DNA of 39,565 bases from CALLVY01 sp937899855 (GCA_039820405.1 JBCBQC010000057.1:1-39565); one strand, 5' to 3'; positions 14,743 through 22,925 are shown, counted from the stretch's first letter. Notes: generated from the letters alone by a model not told the origin. Numbers and translations: made by a program.

Positions 14743-16062
14743 TTATTGATCCTCCTCATGCCTCCCCAACAACTCCTCTCCTTCCAATAAGTCCGACCCG
14801 ATTCGATAACGGCCGTAGAGTTTGTAGCGCCACCGCTTGAACACCCTCAGAAAATTTTTCCGAAGCCGCTCCGATTTACACCGCCGCCAACCAAAGTGCT
14901 CCAAATCCGCCAAGGGAATGCGGTCCAGTTGGAGCGTATCCTCCCCGTTGGTGGCCCTTAGGTATACCCAGGCCTCCTTCCCCGCCAGTAGGCACATCAA
15001 TTTTCCCCTGGCCTTATTCTTTTTGGTCGTAAACGGAATATTGACCAGGGGGCAATCGCTGTACACCCCCAGCTCCTGCACCCGATACCGACGGGGAAGT
15101 CTGAAGACGACCCGCCGCTCCTCGAAGGTACAATCACAGTTGTACTTTCCGGGGCACTCCAGGATCAACTCGTAATAAGACTTTCCGTCCACCCGGACCT
15201 TTTTGACCCGCTCGTCATTCCGAAGCCGCCAACGACCGCTGCGACGACCACCGTAGACACTGCGCAATTTACAGGGGTCACAGACCCGATCCTTGACCGG
15301 GAAACGGACCTTGATCGGGCGATCAAAACAGCCTTCACAAGGGGGCAGCAGCTCCACTCTGATCATCCCACAACTCACCATGAGCTCATCCTCCACCGTA
15401 AGCGTCGTTAGGTTTTGCTCCCGGGCCGTAGTACCGTCCAGTACCGGTGTGATTTGCAAGCAATTTCGGGTCCGCGCGTAGTCCCGTTTGCTCATTTCAA
15501 TCAGTACGCCCTCCACTTCGAGGAGGGTGTCTCCTTCCAGAGGAGGGGCCAGCGGTACCGTATCCCGATCGAGGATCGGGGGCGTCTCCGTGGGGACGAT
15601 TGTGACGTCCTCCACTCCCACTTCCGTAAGCAAGACCTCCGCTACCGACGGCGAGTCTGGCGGCTGCCGAAAGACCAGGAGTTCGACCCGACGGTTTTGG
15701 GCCCTCCCCCCTTCCACGCGATTATCGGCCACAGGAAGGGTTTCCCCGCGAAAACTGATGCTAATCCGGTCTTCCTCCACCCCCAACCGCAGGAGCGTAG
15801 CCCGTACGGCAAGCACCCTTTGGCGCGATAGTTCCAGGTTGTAGGCCTCGTCACCCACATCATCCGTATGCCCCAGCAGTTCGACGCGGGTGATGTAACT
15901 GGCATCCGCTCCCAGGAGGGAATCCAAGCTTTGCTGGGCCGCGGCACTCAGTTCGAATTGATCGCTGGCGAAGTACACTTGGTGGACCGTAGCGCGGTCT
16001 TGTGCCGTCAGTACAGAACAAAGCAACAGGTAAAGAAGACTACAGAAGATTGTTTTTTTCAT
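14743..16062 (-). CDS. OmpA-domain exported protein with Cys-rich C-terminal extension
   Basis: A 439-residue protein with a signal peptide (about 1-20) and, immediately after it, an OmpA C-terminal-like peptidoglycan-binding domain (about 25-133): VYFASDQFELSAAAQQ, ELLGHTDDVGDEAYNLELS and a GRAQNRRVELLVF closing block. A DTVPLAPPLEGDT linker follows, then a C-terminal region of about 240 residues with eleven or more cysteines, including CEGC, CDPC, CPGKYNCDC and SDCPL, of unknown fold. The unusual order (peptidoglycan-binding domain first, unknown domain second) suggests an envelope-anchored periplasmic protein. It follows the GH16 gene with a 38-bp gap and precedes the DUF4272 gene by 34 bp. 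Confidence 0.85.
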   Translation of the reverse strand: MKKTIFCSLLYLLLCSVLTAQDRATVHQVYFASDQFELSAAAQQSLDSLLGADASYITRVELLGHTDDVGDEAYNLELSRQRVLAVRATLLRLGVEEDRISISFRGETLPVADNRVEGGRAQNRRVELLVFRQPPDSPSVAEVLLTEVGVEDVTIVPTETPPILDRDTVPLAPPLEGDTLLEVEGVLIEMSKRDYARTRNCLQITPVLDGTTAREQNLTTLTVEDELMVSCGMIRVELLPPCEGCFDRPIKVRFPVKDRVCDPCKLRSVYGGRRSGRWRLRNDERVKKVRVDGKSYYELILECPGKYNCDCTFEERRVVFRLPRRYRVQELGVYSDCPLVNIPFTTKKNKARGKLMCLLAGKEAWVYLRATNGEDTLQLDRIPLADLEHFGWRRCKSERLRKNFLRVFKRWRYKLYGRYRIGSDLLEGEELLGRHEEDQ

Positions 16063-16100
16063 GGATTCATAGCATTACGGTGAGGGAGGTTTACCCCAAA

Positions 16101-17561
16101 TTATTCCAGCACCAGGCGATGGGATTGTAGGAAACGGCCCCGATGGTAAACGGTCAGCAGGTAAATTCCGCTGGGTAGGTCGGACCAGTCGTAGGTTGCG
16201 CGTTTGGCGTGGGCTTGGGTGGCGAGCCATTCCCGGCCGTTTTTGTCGTACAGGTAGAGGATGTAATCGCTGGGCGACCCCGGAAGGTCGAGGTGGACCC
16301 GGCCCGAGCTGGGATTGGGATAGGGGGCGGGAAAGGATTCCTCCGGCGGGGCTTGGGTGTGGGTCAGGGGCTGGTCTTCGTAGACGCGTACCCAGTCGAT
16401 CTCCACGGTGTGGGGGTACTGGGCATCATCGGGGGTGCCGCCCCAGGCGCCGCCGACGGCGTGGTTGAGGATCAACCAAAAGGGCTGGTCGAAGGGCCAT
16501 TCGGCTTCACGGTTGCCGGTATTGTCCTTGGTGATGGTCAGGTAGGGAGAGGCATCGACGTAGAATTGCAATTGGTCCTGGTCCCAGATCAAGCCGTAGG
16601 TGTGGAAGTCGGTGTCGTAATCGTCGATCGCGTAGGTTCCGGTGATTTGCGTCCCCTGTAAGTGGTTGTAGGCTTCGGTGTGGATGGCGCCACCGAGGTG
16701 GTCAAAGTCCTGACCGTGCTCCATGATGTCGATCTCGCCACAGCGGGGCCAGCCGATGCCGGAATCAAAGATGTTGTCCCCCAGCAGCCAGAAGGCGGGC
16801 CAAGTGCCCTTGCCCCGGGGCAGCTTCATCCGGGCTTCGATCTTCCCGTAGCGAACGCTCCATTTGCCGTAGGATTCAATTTTTCCCGAGGTGTACTGGC
16901 GGGTAGCGGGCGCATCCATTCCGGGGCCCTGCCCCGTGTAGGTCTCCCGCCGGGCGATGAGCTTTAGGCTGCCGTCGGACACCACGATGTTTTCCGGGCG
17001 GGGCGTGTAAAATTGCAATTCGCCGTTGTGGGGATTGCCGTGGTGCGTTTTGGTCCAGACGCTTTCGTCAATCGCCTCCCCCTCAAATTCATCCGACCAG
17101 CGCAGGACCCAATTGGGCGTCGTCAGAGGCGTGGTGCGCAATTCGAAGTAATCCAGGTTACAAGCCCCCGCCGCGTTTCGCGCCACCAGGAAGAGGTCGT
17201 GTTGTCCTTCCGCGGGGGCCAGCGCCGTACTTTGCATTTCGAAAACGGTCCAGTCGGCCGTCTTGCTGGGCGTCAGGATACCCAGCAGAAGTCCGTCGGG
17301 GGCGTCCAGGCGAATTTCTACGAAGCCGCCATAATTGGCTTTGGCCACCCGGAAGGCTACGCTGTGGTAGCCCGCCTCCCAATCAATCCCTTCGTATTTT
17401 AACCAATCCCCCGTGTCGAAGTAGCCCACGGTACTGCCGTTGTTTTCCAATTGGATGCCCCGCATGTCGTCGTATTGCTCGGCCTCGATCCGCAGGGTGG
17501 TCGCTCCGGTGGTACTGGCCCAGCACAGGAGTAGCAGGAGGGTAAAAAGGCGTGGAGTCAT
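16101..17561 (-). CDS. CBM6-GH16 beta-glucanase with T9SS sorting domain
   Basis: A 486-residue secreted enzyme. Signal peptide about 1-20; CBM6-like module about 21-142 (LRIEAEQYDDM, GYFDTGDWLKYEGIDW, NLDYFEL); GH16 catalytic domain about 150-395 with WSDEFEGEAID, RMKLPRGKGTWPAFWLLG and the active-site CGEIDIMEHG (nucleophile Glu276, Asp278, acid/base Glu281), then FWLILNHAVGGAWGG and IDWVRVYE; C-terminal T9SS type A sorting domain about 410-486 (PYPNPSSGRVHLDL...LPSGIYLLTVY). GH16 of this type usually acts on laminarin or other beta-1,3(1,4)-glucans. The start at 17559-17561 is chosen because the signal peptide begins there; the longer in-frame extension is rejected. Confidence 0.95.
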   Translation of the reverse strand: MTPRLFTLLLLLCWASTTGATTLRIEAEQYDDMRGIQLENNGSTVGYFDTGDWLKYEGIDWEAGYHSVAFRVAKANYGGFVEIRLDAPDGLLLGILTPSKTADWTVFEMQSTALAPAEGQHDLFLVARNAAGACNLDYFELRTTPLTTPNWVLRWSDEFEGEAIDESVWTKTHHGNPHNGELQFYTPRPENIVVSDGSLKLIARRETYTGQGPGMDAPATRQYTSGKIESYGKWSVRYGKIEARMKLPRGKGTWPAFWLLGDNIFDSGIGWPRCGEIDIMEHGQDFDHLGGAIHTEAYNHLQGTQITGTYAIDDYDTDFHTYGLIWDQDQLQFYVDASPYLTITKDNTGNREAEWPFDQPFWLILNHAVGGAWGGTPDDAQYPHTVEIDWVRVYEDQPLTHTQAPPEESFPAPYPNPSSGRVHLDLPGSPSDYILYLYDKNGREWLATQAHAKRATYDWSDLPSGIYLLTVYHRGRFLQSHRLVLE

Positions 17562-17715
17562 GAGCGTGGTTTGATGTGGGTTTACAAATGTTTGGGCGCC
17601 AAAGCAAGTATCGGGCATGGGACTCGCCGTCGGAATTAAAGATACGTCTTTCTCGTCCCGATTGCCGCTGGATGGCGATTTTTCTCCAGTTGGTAGGCGC
17701 AGAAGAAATGCAGGA

Positions 17716-18525
17716 CTACGATCGACTGATCGGTGTTGCTCGTGGAGCCGTCCTGGAGGAATTGGCTGTGGCACGCACCCCAGTATTCAACTCCAAACGC
17801 CATTCTTCAAACGCCTTACTCCGATCCGTTTCCAGTATCTCCATCCAATACTCCCCCGAGGAACGCAAGCCATTGATCCGCATCCATTTTTTTAGCTGCG
17901 CAAGGGTATGGTGCTGCATTTCGTACCCACCCAGGAAAGCCAGGGTGGCCGTGGTTGTTGGCTCGCTATTTTCCAAATCCTCGTTGGGTGGCACCTTAAA
18001 GTTACTGGTTCGAAGTTGGGCCTTGATACCATCGACGGCAATGTACTCCAACCGTGGCCGAATCGTCGTACTGGATTCGAGGGGAAGTAGATTCCGCAGT
18101 AGCTCCAACGTCTCCTCCGTTCGATTTTGATAGCTGATGGTATGGTAGACGGGGTGGAGGTCATAGACCGGCCGGCGCCTGAGCTCGCAGGATAGGTAGT
18201 CTTGCCGGACGGGTTGCCACGAAAATTCCGCCCGTTGACCTTGAGCGAATTGGGTAATATCGCGACACCAGTCCATCAACTCCAGTGAGCTGATCAGGTA
18301 GAGTTCTCCCGTGAGTTTACTCACCAGGTAATGCGGTCCCCCAATACTTCCCGGCATTTTTTCTCGGTACTCTTCCCCGGCCTTAACGGGAAACAACTGC
18401 CACCAGTGAGTTCCTTCCACCCAAGCAAGCCGATTGGTTTTGAGGTCGGAGTACAAGGGGTCTACGTTGTACTCCAAGCTCAAGTATTCGTCTACCACGG
18501 TAATGGCTTTATTGCGGTCGATCAT
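17716..18525 (-). CDS. Hypothetical protein, possible YrhB/Imm35-like N-terminal domain
   Basis: A 269-residue cytoplasmic protein starting MIDRNKAITVVDEYLSLEYN. The first 90 residues (WVEGTHWWQLFPV, PGSIGGPHYLVSKLTGELYLI) resemble the YrhB/Imm35 type of small domain, in which a helix is followed by a beta-hairpin ending in a G-x-x-x-V-x-K-x-T-G-E segment, but the match is only suggestive. The C-terminal half has no recognised domain: helical ETLELLRNLL, then LAFLGGYEMQHHTLAQLKKW and a Ser/Arg-rich tail ending ATPISRS. The start at 18525 is the first Met followed by good helical sequence; in-frame codons before it look non-coding. Confidence 0.7.
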   Translation of the reverse strand: MIDRNKAITVVDEYLSLEYNVDPLYSDLKTNRLAWVEGTHWWQLFPVKAGEEYREKMPGSIGGPHYLVSKLTGELYLISSLELMDWCRDITQFAQGQRAEFSWQPVRQDYLSCELRRRPVYDLHPVYHTISYQNRTEETLELLRNLLPLESSTTIRPRLEYIAVDGIKAQLRTSNFKVPPNEDLENSEPTTTATLAFLGGYEMQHHTLAQLKKWMRINGLRSSGEYWMEILETDRSKAFEEWRLELNTGVRATANSSRTAPRATPISRS

Positions 18526-18596
18526 GGGTATTGGTAAATTAAAAACATTAGTGCGTCTTTTGAGGTCTCTACCCCACATAGATCCCGTACCTCCCC

Positions 18597-18839
18597 TCAC
18601 TCCCAACGGTGCGTTCTAGCCTCCTCGGCCGTCATCTTTTCCAGCCCTGCCACCTCCACACCTTTCAAAATCACCCAGACGTAAGTATTCGGCATCCGAC
18701 AATCCGGCGGTACCTCCCTTACTTGGAGCCGGCGTACCCCTCCCCCATCGTTGGCCCCGTAGCCATAAGCCACCCAAATGTCAATGGTACCGGGTTGGAG
18801 ACTGGCCAATACTTTTCCCCGAACTTTCGAATCCATCAT
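18597..18839 (-). CDS. Small hypothetical protein, 80 residues
   Basis: Begins MMDSKVRGKVLASLQPGTIDIW and ends EKMTAEEARTHRWE. It has VAYGYGANDGGGVRRLQVREVP and TYVWVILKGVEVAGLEKM, suggesting a small alpha-beta domain; no family recognised. Its 3' end (18601-18652) is duplicated imperfectly at 18881-18932, immediately upstream in transcription order, implying that a second copy once existed. The 71-bp gap to the 269-residue gene is compatible with cotranscription. Confidence 0.6.
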   Translation of the reverse strand: MMDSKVRGKVLASLQPGTIDIWVAYGYGANDGGGVRRLQVREVPPDCRMPNTYVWVILKGVEVAGLEKMTAEEARTHRWE

Positions 18840-18880
18840 ACGATAAACATTTATCCAACGAAAAAAGAGTGGTCCCTCCT

Positions 18881-18932
18881 TCCCAACGGTGCGTTCTGGA
18901 CTCCTCGGTCGTCATCTTTTCCAGCCCTGCCA
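18881..18932 (-). pseudogene. Truncated duplicate of the 3' end of the 80-residue gene
   Basis: 52 bp matching 18601-18652 with three mismatches. Translated on the minus strand it reads LAGLEKMTTEESRTHRWE, against VAGLEKMTAEEARTHRWE in the intact gene, but the stop codon that follows Glu in the intact copy is replaced by GGA, so the frame runs on. No start or 5' portion of the gene is present between the end of the HEAT-repeat gene (18954) and this fragment. This is a remnant of a tandem duplication. Confidence 0.75.
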
Positions 18933-18953
18933 GCCATCGGCCAACAGCCCAAC

Positions 18954-20900
18954 CTAACGCAGCATCTCCTCCAGGGCTGCGATGGTACCATCGAGGCTGC
19001 GCCGGCAGTAGCCGCCACAGTTCGCCGTAAACTCGTGCTGACGCAGGGCGCGGAGGAAACGCAAATCCTCCATCCGGGGCAGGGCCCGAAAGTACGCGTA
19101 GTAAGCCAGCACCGGTGCCAAATCCATCCGGTAGGCAAAGCGTTCCTCCGGGTTGGACACCAATCGGTCGTAGCGGGCACTGATTTTTATAAGGGGAAGG
19201 TCGAGCCTTTTACTCAAGACCTGCCTCAATTCCAAGAGCTTGTCCTGCATCTCGTAAGCCCCAAGACCGGTCTGCGGAGGGGCGAGCTCCACCAAAATCA
19301 GGGCGTCCCGACGGGGATCAAAATCCTGGCCGTCCGTCGTGGTGTGGCCCACAAAAACCAGTGATCGAACGCCCGCAATGGCGTAGTCCGGCAGCGCGAG
19401 TCGGGCCTGGCTATTGAGCGAATCTTCCAAGTACCACTTGAGGGCAAACAAATCGGCGTGCGGTACAAAGTTGGGGGCGTAGCCAAACCAGTGAAAGAAG
19501 GATTCGTAAACCAGGGGCCGGGCCGCCGCACACTCCAGATGCGCAAAGGCCTCCACGTAGGCCCCGATCCACCGGCGGAAGGGTTTGCTCCGAATCGTAT
19601 CGCGCTGGGCCAGGAAGCGTTCGAAATCGGTCCGTAAAAAATCGACCGTCAGCGAGTCGGCAAAGTGAGCGATCCCCGCTCGGCGGGACAGCAAAAATTC
19701 CCAATGCGCCCTTTTGTTGCGATCGCAATGGCGCAGGAGGTCCAGCATGGCGGGTCGGCATTCCACCAAATCGTGCTGGCAGATAAACTGACAGACCCAA
19801 TAGAGCAGCCGGTCGTTGGGCCGACGGAATTGGGCCAAAAAGTAGGGCAGATAGGCCTTGCTGCCCAGGTCGTGGATAACATTCACCACCAGGCGAAACA
19901 GGGACACGTGATCGGTTTGGAGCAGGGGCAGTAGCGCTTCGGTGGCGGGCTGGTAACGCAGTTGGTGAAGGGTACGAATGATCTTTACTTGGAGCCGGTT
20001 GATGTAAATGGAGCCCGTATCGACCCGCGTGACGGTGTAGGTTTTGTCCGACTCCAAGGGGCCCAATTTATCGAGCAGCAACGGCCCCACCACCGCCGGA
20101 TCGCGGAGTGCGAGTTGGTCGACGGCAGCTTCTTGAACCCCTTGGTGCGGCTGATCGAGCAAGTGTAGGAGGAGGTCTTGGGCGACCGTATCCGGTACCT
20201 GCCCCAACAAACGAGCGAGGGCCAGGGAAGCCTCGGGATCGGCCACCGCCGCAATGTCGCGGTACACCGGATCGAAACGATCGAAGCCGCTCAGGTAGAG
20301 CAGCATCAGGTAGCGGGCACAGGTGGGGCCGGGGCCCTTGGCTTTGGCCTTTTTGAGGAGGCGCCGTTGCAACTGGGTCCGGTCCGTTTGGCCGGTGGCG
20401 AGGAGGAAGGCTTCGAATTCGGCGAGGGGGTGAAAGGGCAAGTGGCGGTGCTGCGTCGTGCGGAGCAGATCGTATTGCACCCGCTTTTTTTGGACGGGTA
20501 AATTTCCCACCGACGGGCTCCAGACGGTGTAAGCATGTCCCCAGCGCTGGGCCTCGCGGTAAGCTTGGGGAATGGGTGCTCCCTCCCGGCTCGTATCGTC
20601 GGTCGTGGCGACGTGGGGGCGAAGAAAGACCAGGTGGCGATCCCCTTGGCGCATAGTGTCGATGGCGCGGTGGGGGTCGCTAAAACCGGTGATCCAGATT
20701 TCTTTGGGCGGCTGGGGACCACGGTAGGTGACCAGGGGGCGGGCCCGGGCGTAAACGGCACCTTCGGAGGTGTACTCCACCAGGGCGATGAGCTCGGCAC
20801 TGTCGATCATTTCCCGCCAGCTGGTCTCCTCCGCTTCCTGGGCGCGGAGCCCCAGCACCAAACCGAGGAGCAGCAAGAGCGGGACCAATTTTTTTTTCAT
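18954..20900 (-). CDS. Exported HEAT-repeat-like protein
   Basis: A 648-residue protein with a signal peptide (KLVPLLLLLGLVLGLRAQ). An N-terminal domain of about 130 residues (ELIALVEYTSEGAVYARARP, DRHLVFLRPHV) resembles beta-rich NTR/TIMP-like segments of exported Bacteroidota proteins. The middle (about 200-430) is a run of helical pairs of HEAT type: ASLALARLLGQVPD, LLLHLLDQPHQGVQEAAVDQLALRDP, LHQLRYQPATEALLPLLQ, VVNVIHDLGSKAYLPYFLAQF. The C-terminal part has YDRLVSNPEERFAYRMDLAPVLAY and ends with a Cys pair (NCGGYC). HEAT repeats usually bind proteins; the partner is unknown. It is 18 bp downstream of the sigma-factor gene, so the two are likely coexpressed. Confidence 0.8.
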   Translation of the reverse strand: MKKKLVPLLLLLGLVLGLRAQEAEETSWREMIDSAELIALVEYTSEGAVYARARPLVTYRGPQPPKEIWITGFSDPHRAIDTMRQGDRHLVFLRPHVATTDDTSREGAPIPQAYREAQRWGHAYTVWSPSVGNLPVQKKRVQYDLLRTTQHRHLPFHPLAEFEAFLLATGQTDRTQLQRRLLKKAKAKGPGPTCARYLMLLYLSGFDRFDPVYRDIAAVADPEASLALARLLGQVPDTVAQDLLLHLLDQPHQGVQEAAVDQLALRDPAVVGPLLLDKLGPLESDKTYTVTRVDTGSIYINRLQVKIIRTLHQLRYQPATEALLPLLQTDHVSLFRLVVNVIHDLGSKAYLPYFLAQFRRPNDRLLYWVCQFICQHDLVECRPAMLDLLRHCDRNKRAHWEFLLSRRAGIAHFADSLTVDFLRTDFERFLAQRDTIRSKPFRRWIGAYVEAFAHLECAAARPLVYESFFHWFGYAPNFVPHADLFALKWYLEDSLNSQARLALPDYAIAGVRSLVFVGHTTTDGQDFDPRRDALILVELAPPQTGLGAYEMQDKLLELRQVLSKRLDLPLIKISARYDRLVSNPEERFAYRMDLAPVLAYYAYFRALPRMEDLRFLRALRQHEFTANCGGYCRRSLDGTIAALEEMLR

Positions 20901-20918
20901 AGCCGGGTTTTTATTTTT

Positions 20919-21764
20919 TCAGGACGCACCGGGGATTTTCAGCTCCCCCATGGCCATTCGGTTACAATTTAGGAGAATTTCTTGTAATTCGTAGCCCTCC
21001 GATCGTAGGGGGTTGATGCTTTTGACCAAATCCAGTCGCAGGCGGAACAGCGCCCGGGCATCCAAGTCTTCGACCCGGCGTACCAATTGCAACTTCATTT
21101 TGGCCTCCTGCTGTCGTTGTTTGGGATTGAACCATCCGTTGAGCTCAGAACATTGGTGGCATACCCCATTCTTATTGACCAGGGCGCAGCGGCGCTCAAA
21201 GAGGTCAGTGAGGGTTTTACGGGCGGTTTGGAGCAGGTATTTGACCTGTCCCTCCGAGCGATCCAGGATCAGTTGGATTTCTTTGACCGAAAAATCATAA
21301 ACGTCTTTGAGGATCAGGGCCACCTGGTTTTCGATGGGCAGGTTTTTGGCCATACAAGTAAAACAAGTATCGATGTGCTCCCGCATTTCAAAACGTCCGA
21401 ATTCCGAGGTACGGTGAACCCCTTCGATGGCGCCCCGCAAGGAAGGATGCCCGAGGACGAGGTCCTTGGCCTGGCCTTTGACATCCTCCACCCAGCGCCG
21501 GCGCTTGGACAGGGCCTTGTAAGCCAAATTGGTCGCGATTCGAAAGACCCAGGTTTTGAAGGAGGCCTCCCCACGAAAGGAAGCGACCTTGTCGAAGGCC
21601 CGAATAAAGGTGTCGTGGGTCAGGTCTTCGGCATCCGCCCGGCTGGCCAAGAGGCGAAACAGGTAGGTCTTCAACTCTTCTTGAAAGGTTTTGAACAGCT
21701 CCTGAAACGCGTTGATGTCGCCCCGAGCGGCCCGGTCCAATTGGACTTTGGTAAAGTGATCCAT
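20919..21764 (-). CDS. ECF-type RNA polymerase sigma factor with Cys-containing C-terminal extension
   Basis: A 281-residue sigma-70 family protein. Region 2: AFQELFKTFQEELKTYLFRLLASRADAEDLTHDTFIRAFDKV (about 19-60), a classic sigma2 core, then FKTWVFRIATNLAYKALSKRRR. Region 4: NLPIENQVALILKDVYDFSVKEIQLILDRSEGQVKYLLQTARKTL (about 141-185). Cysteines at 134/137 and 193, 202/205 (CALVNKNGVCHQC) are a conserved arrangement I know from a group of ECF factors and may bind metal. The C-terminal 60 residues are an extra helical tail. No anti-sigma gene is adjacent; the neighbours are the HEAT-repeat gene downstream and a small protein upstream. A 9-bp hairpin sits just before its ATG. Confidence 0.93.
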   Translation of the reverse strand: MDHFTKVQLDRAARGDINAFQELFKTFQEELKTYLFRLLASRADAEDLTHDTFIRAFDKVASFRGEASFKTWVFRIATNLAYKALSKRRRWVEDVKGQAKDLVLGHPSLRGAIEGVHRTSEFGRFEMREHIDTCFTCMAKNLPIENQVALILKDVYDFSVKEIQLILDRSEGQVKYLLQTARKTLTDLFERRCALVNKNGVCHQCSELNGWFNPKQRQQEAKMKLQLVRRVEDLDARALFRLRLDLVKSINPLRSEGYELQEILLNCNRMAMGELKIPGAS

Positions 21765-21781
21765 ATGGGTTTTGCAATGGA

Positions 21782-21812
21782 GACTCCGCCTCCCCGTAGG
21801 AAAGGCGGAGTC
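21782..21812 (-). promoter_or_regulatory. Hairpin in the leader of the sigma-factor gene
   Basis: A perfect 9-bp inverted repeat, GACTCCGCC (21782-21790) and GGCGGAGTC (21804-21812), with a 13-nt loop, ends 17 bases before the sigma-factor ATG at 21762-21764. It lies between the stop of the 129-residue gene (21829) and that start. On the minus strand it is followed by TCTCCATTGC, not by a T-run, so it is not a typical intrinsic terminator. It could act as a leader structure or a weak terminator of the upstream gene. Confidence 0.5.
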
Positions 21813-21828
21813 GGTGAGAAAAAGTAGC

Positions 21829-22218
21829 TCAGTTGGCGAGCCAGGCGAGGGCCGTCTCGGTACGATCGTAGTAGTCGGTCGTAAAACCCTCCTCCTTGAG
21901 CGGCGAGCTTTTCATGTAAGCCACGTGCTCGGCATTCATCACGTAAGCGACTTTCTTCACCCCAATTTTACGGTAGCGATCGTGGTGGATCGTCTTTTGC
22001 CATTCGTGAAATTCGGGGGGTGGCATGTAGGTGAAGTGGGTCGTGTCGATCAAAATGCGGGGCGTTTGGTACTCGAAGCCGTAGCCGATAAAATTACAGC
22101 AAGCCTCGACAAAGCCTTCGTAGTCGACTGCGGGGTGGTTTTCGTGCCATACGAACTGTAGGGTTTGACTCGGTTCGTGGAGGTCGATCCGGTAGTAGCG
22201 ATCTCGATACAAATTCAT
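21829..22218 (-). CDS. Small SpoIIAA/STAS-like hypothetical protein
   Basis: A 129-residue cytoplasmic protein beginning MNLYRDRYYRIDLHEPSQTL. The pattern strand (TLQFVWH), helix (YEGFVEACCNFIG), strand (RILIDTTHFTY), helix (PEFHEWQKTIHH), strand (KVAYVMNAEHV), helix with PLKEEGFTTDYYDRTETALAWL at the end matches the small alpha/beta STAS-like SpoIIAA fold common in Bacteroidota. No catalytic motif is visible. It lies upstream of the sigma-factor gene, separated by 64 bp containing a hairpin; a regulatory link is only suggested by position. Confidence 0.65.
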   Translation of the reverse strand: MNLYRDRYYRIDLHEPSQTLQFVWHENHPAVDYEGFVEACCNFIGYGFEYQTPRILIDTTHFTYMPPPEFHEWQKTIHHDRYRKIGVKKVAYVMNAEHVAYMKSSPLKEEGFTTDYYDRTETALAWLAN

Positions 22219-22352
22219 CCTTTAAAATTTTGTAAGTGAACAAAAATACCGAGTCTGGGCTCGGCCATTCCCTACATGGACCATTGGGAGTGGTCAAACG
22301 GATGAGATTTTGGCAATTTTTTTTCTTTTTTTCAAAATAACGGGAGAATGCG

Positions 22353-22371
22353 GGCGCCGAGAAGGGGCGCC
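22353..22371. terminator. Possible hairpin downstream of the YceI gene
   Basis: GGCGCC (22353-22358) and GGCGCC (22366-22371) can pair around a 7-nt loop. It lies just past the YceI stop (22381) on the minus strand, and A/T-rich sequence follows about 20 nt later, not immediately. A weak terminator or coincidental pairing. Confidence 0.3.
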
Positions 22372-22380
22372 GATCCCAAA

Positions 22381-22863
22381 TCAGCCCAGCGTAGTACAGT
22401 GTATGTTCACCCGGACGGCATCGCCGACCACCAGCGTGGGAAATTTGCGCCCCAAGCCGTAGTCCGACCGGCGCAGCTCAAAGGTACCTTCGAATCGCCC
22501 ATCCTGGTAGGTAAAGGGAATGCTCAGGGCCTGGGACTGGCCCAGCAGCTGGAGTTGGCCCTGGGCCAAGTAGCCTCCCCCTTCCTGGCTCACCGAGGAG
22601 GATCGGAAGGCAATGGTGGGGTGATTTTGTACGTCGAAGAAATCGGCCTTACGCAGGTGCTCGTCCCGCTTTTCGTTCTGGGTATTGACGGTGGCACTTC
22701 CCACCCGAACGTCAAAGCTGCTGTTCTCGGGGTGGTTTTCATCAAAAACAATCGTTCCACTCAGGGAGGAAAATTGGCCCTTGATGGTGAGCAGGAGCAA
22801 TTTTTTGATGCTGAAGGAAACCGTGGATTTTTCCGAGTCGATGGTTCGTTGGACTGCTGCCAT
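22381..22863 (-). CDS. YceI-family lipid-binding-like protein
   Basis: A 160-residue protein of the YceI family, beta-barrel proteins that bind isoprenoid-type lipids in characterised members. Recognisable blocks: WxID-like TIDSEKSTVSFSIKKLLL, TIKGQFSSLSGTIVFDENHPENSSFDVRV, ATVNTQNEKRDEHLRKADFFDVQNHPTIAFRSSSV (the family hallmark DxHL-x-DFFD-x-x-x-P), and a closing LRRSDYGLGRKFPTLVVGDAVRVNIHC. It has no signal peptide, unlike many periplasmic YceI proteins, and is therefore probably cytoplasmic. It lies 62 bp from the beta-propeller lipoprotein gene. Confidence 0.93.
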   Translation of the reverse strand: MAAVQRTIDSEKSTVSFSIKKLLLLTIKGQFSSLSGTIVFDENHPENSSFDVRVGSATVNTQNEKRDEHLRKADFFDVQNHPTIAFRSSSVSQEGGGYLAQGQLQLLGQSQALSIPFTYQDGRFEGTFELRRSDYGLGRKFPTLVVGDAVRVNIHCTTLG

Positions 22864-22925
22864 GATTCAAGTTGTTCGATTGGGGGTAAATGGCGGTAAA
22901 ATAGCCAGGAATTATTCCCGGGGCC

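Noticed and set aside
22321..22335. T-rich tract in the gap upstream of the 129-residue gene
   Set aside because: It is not directly preceded by a strong stem, so it is not called as a separate terminator.
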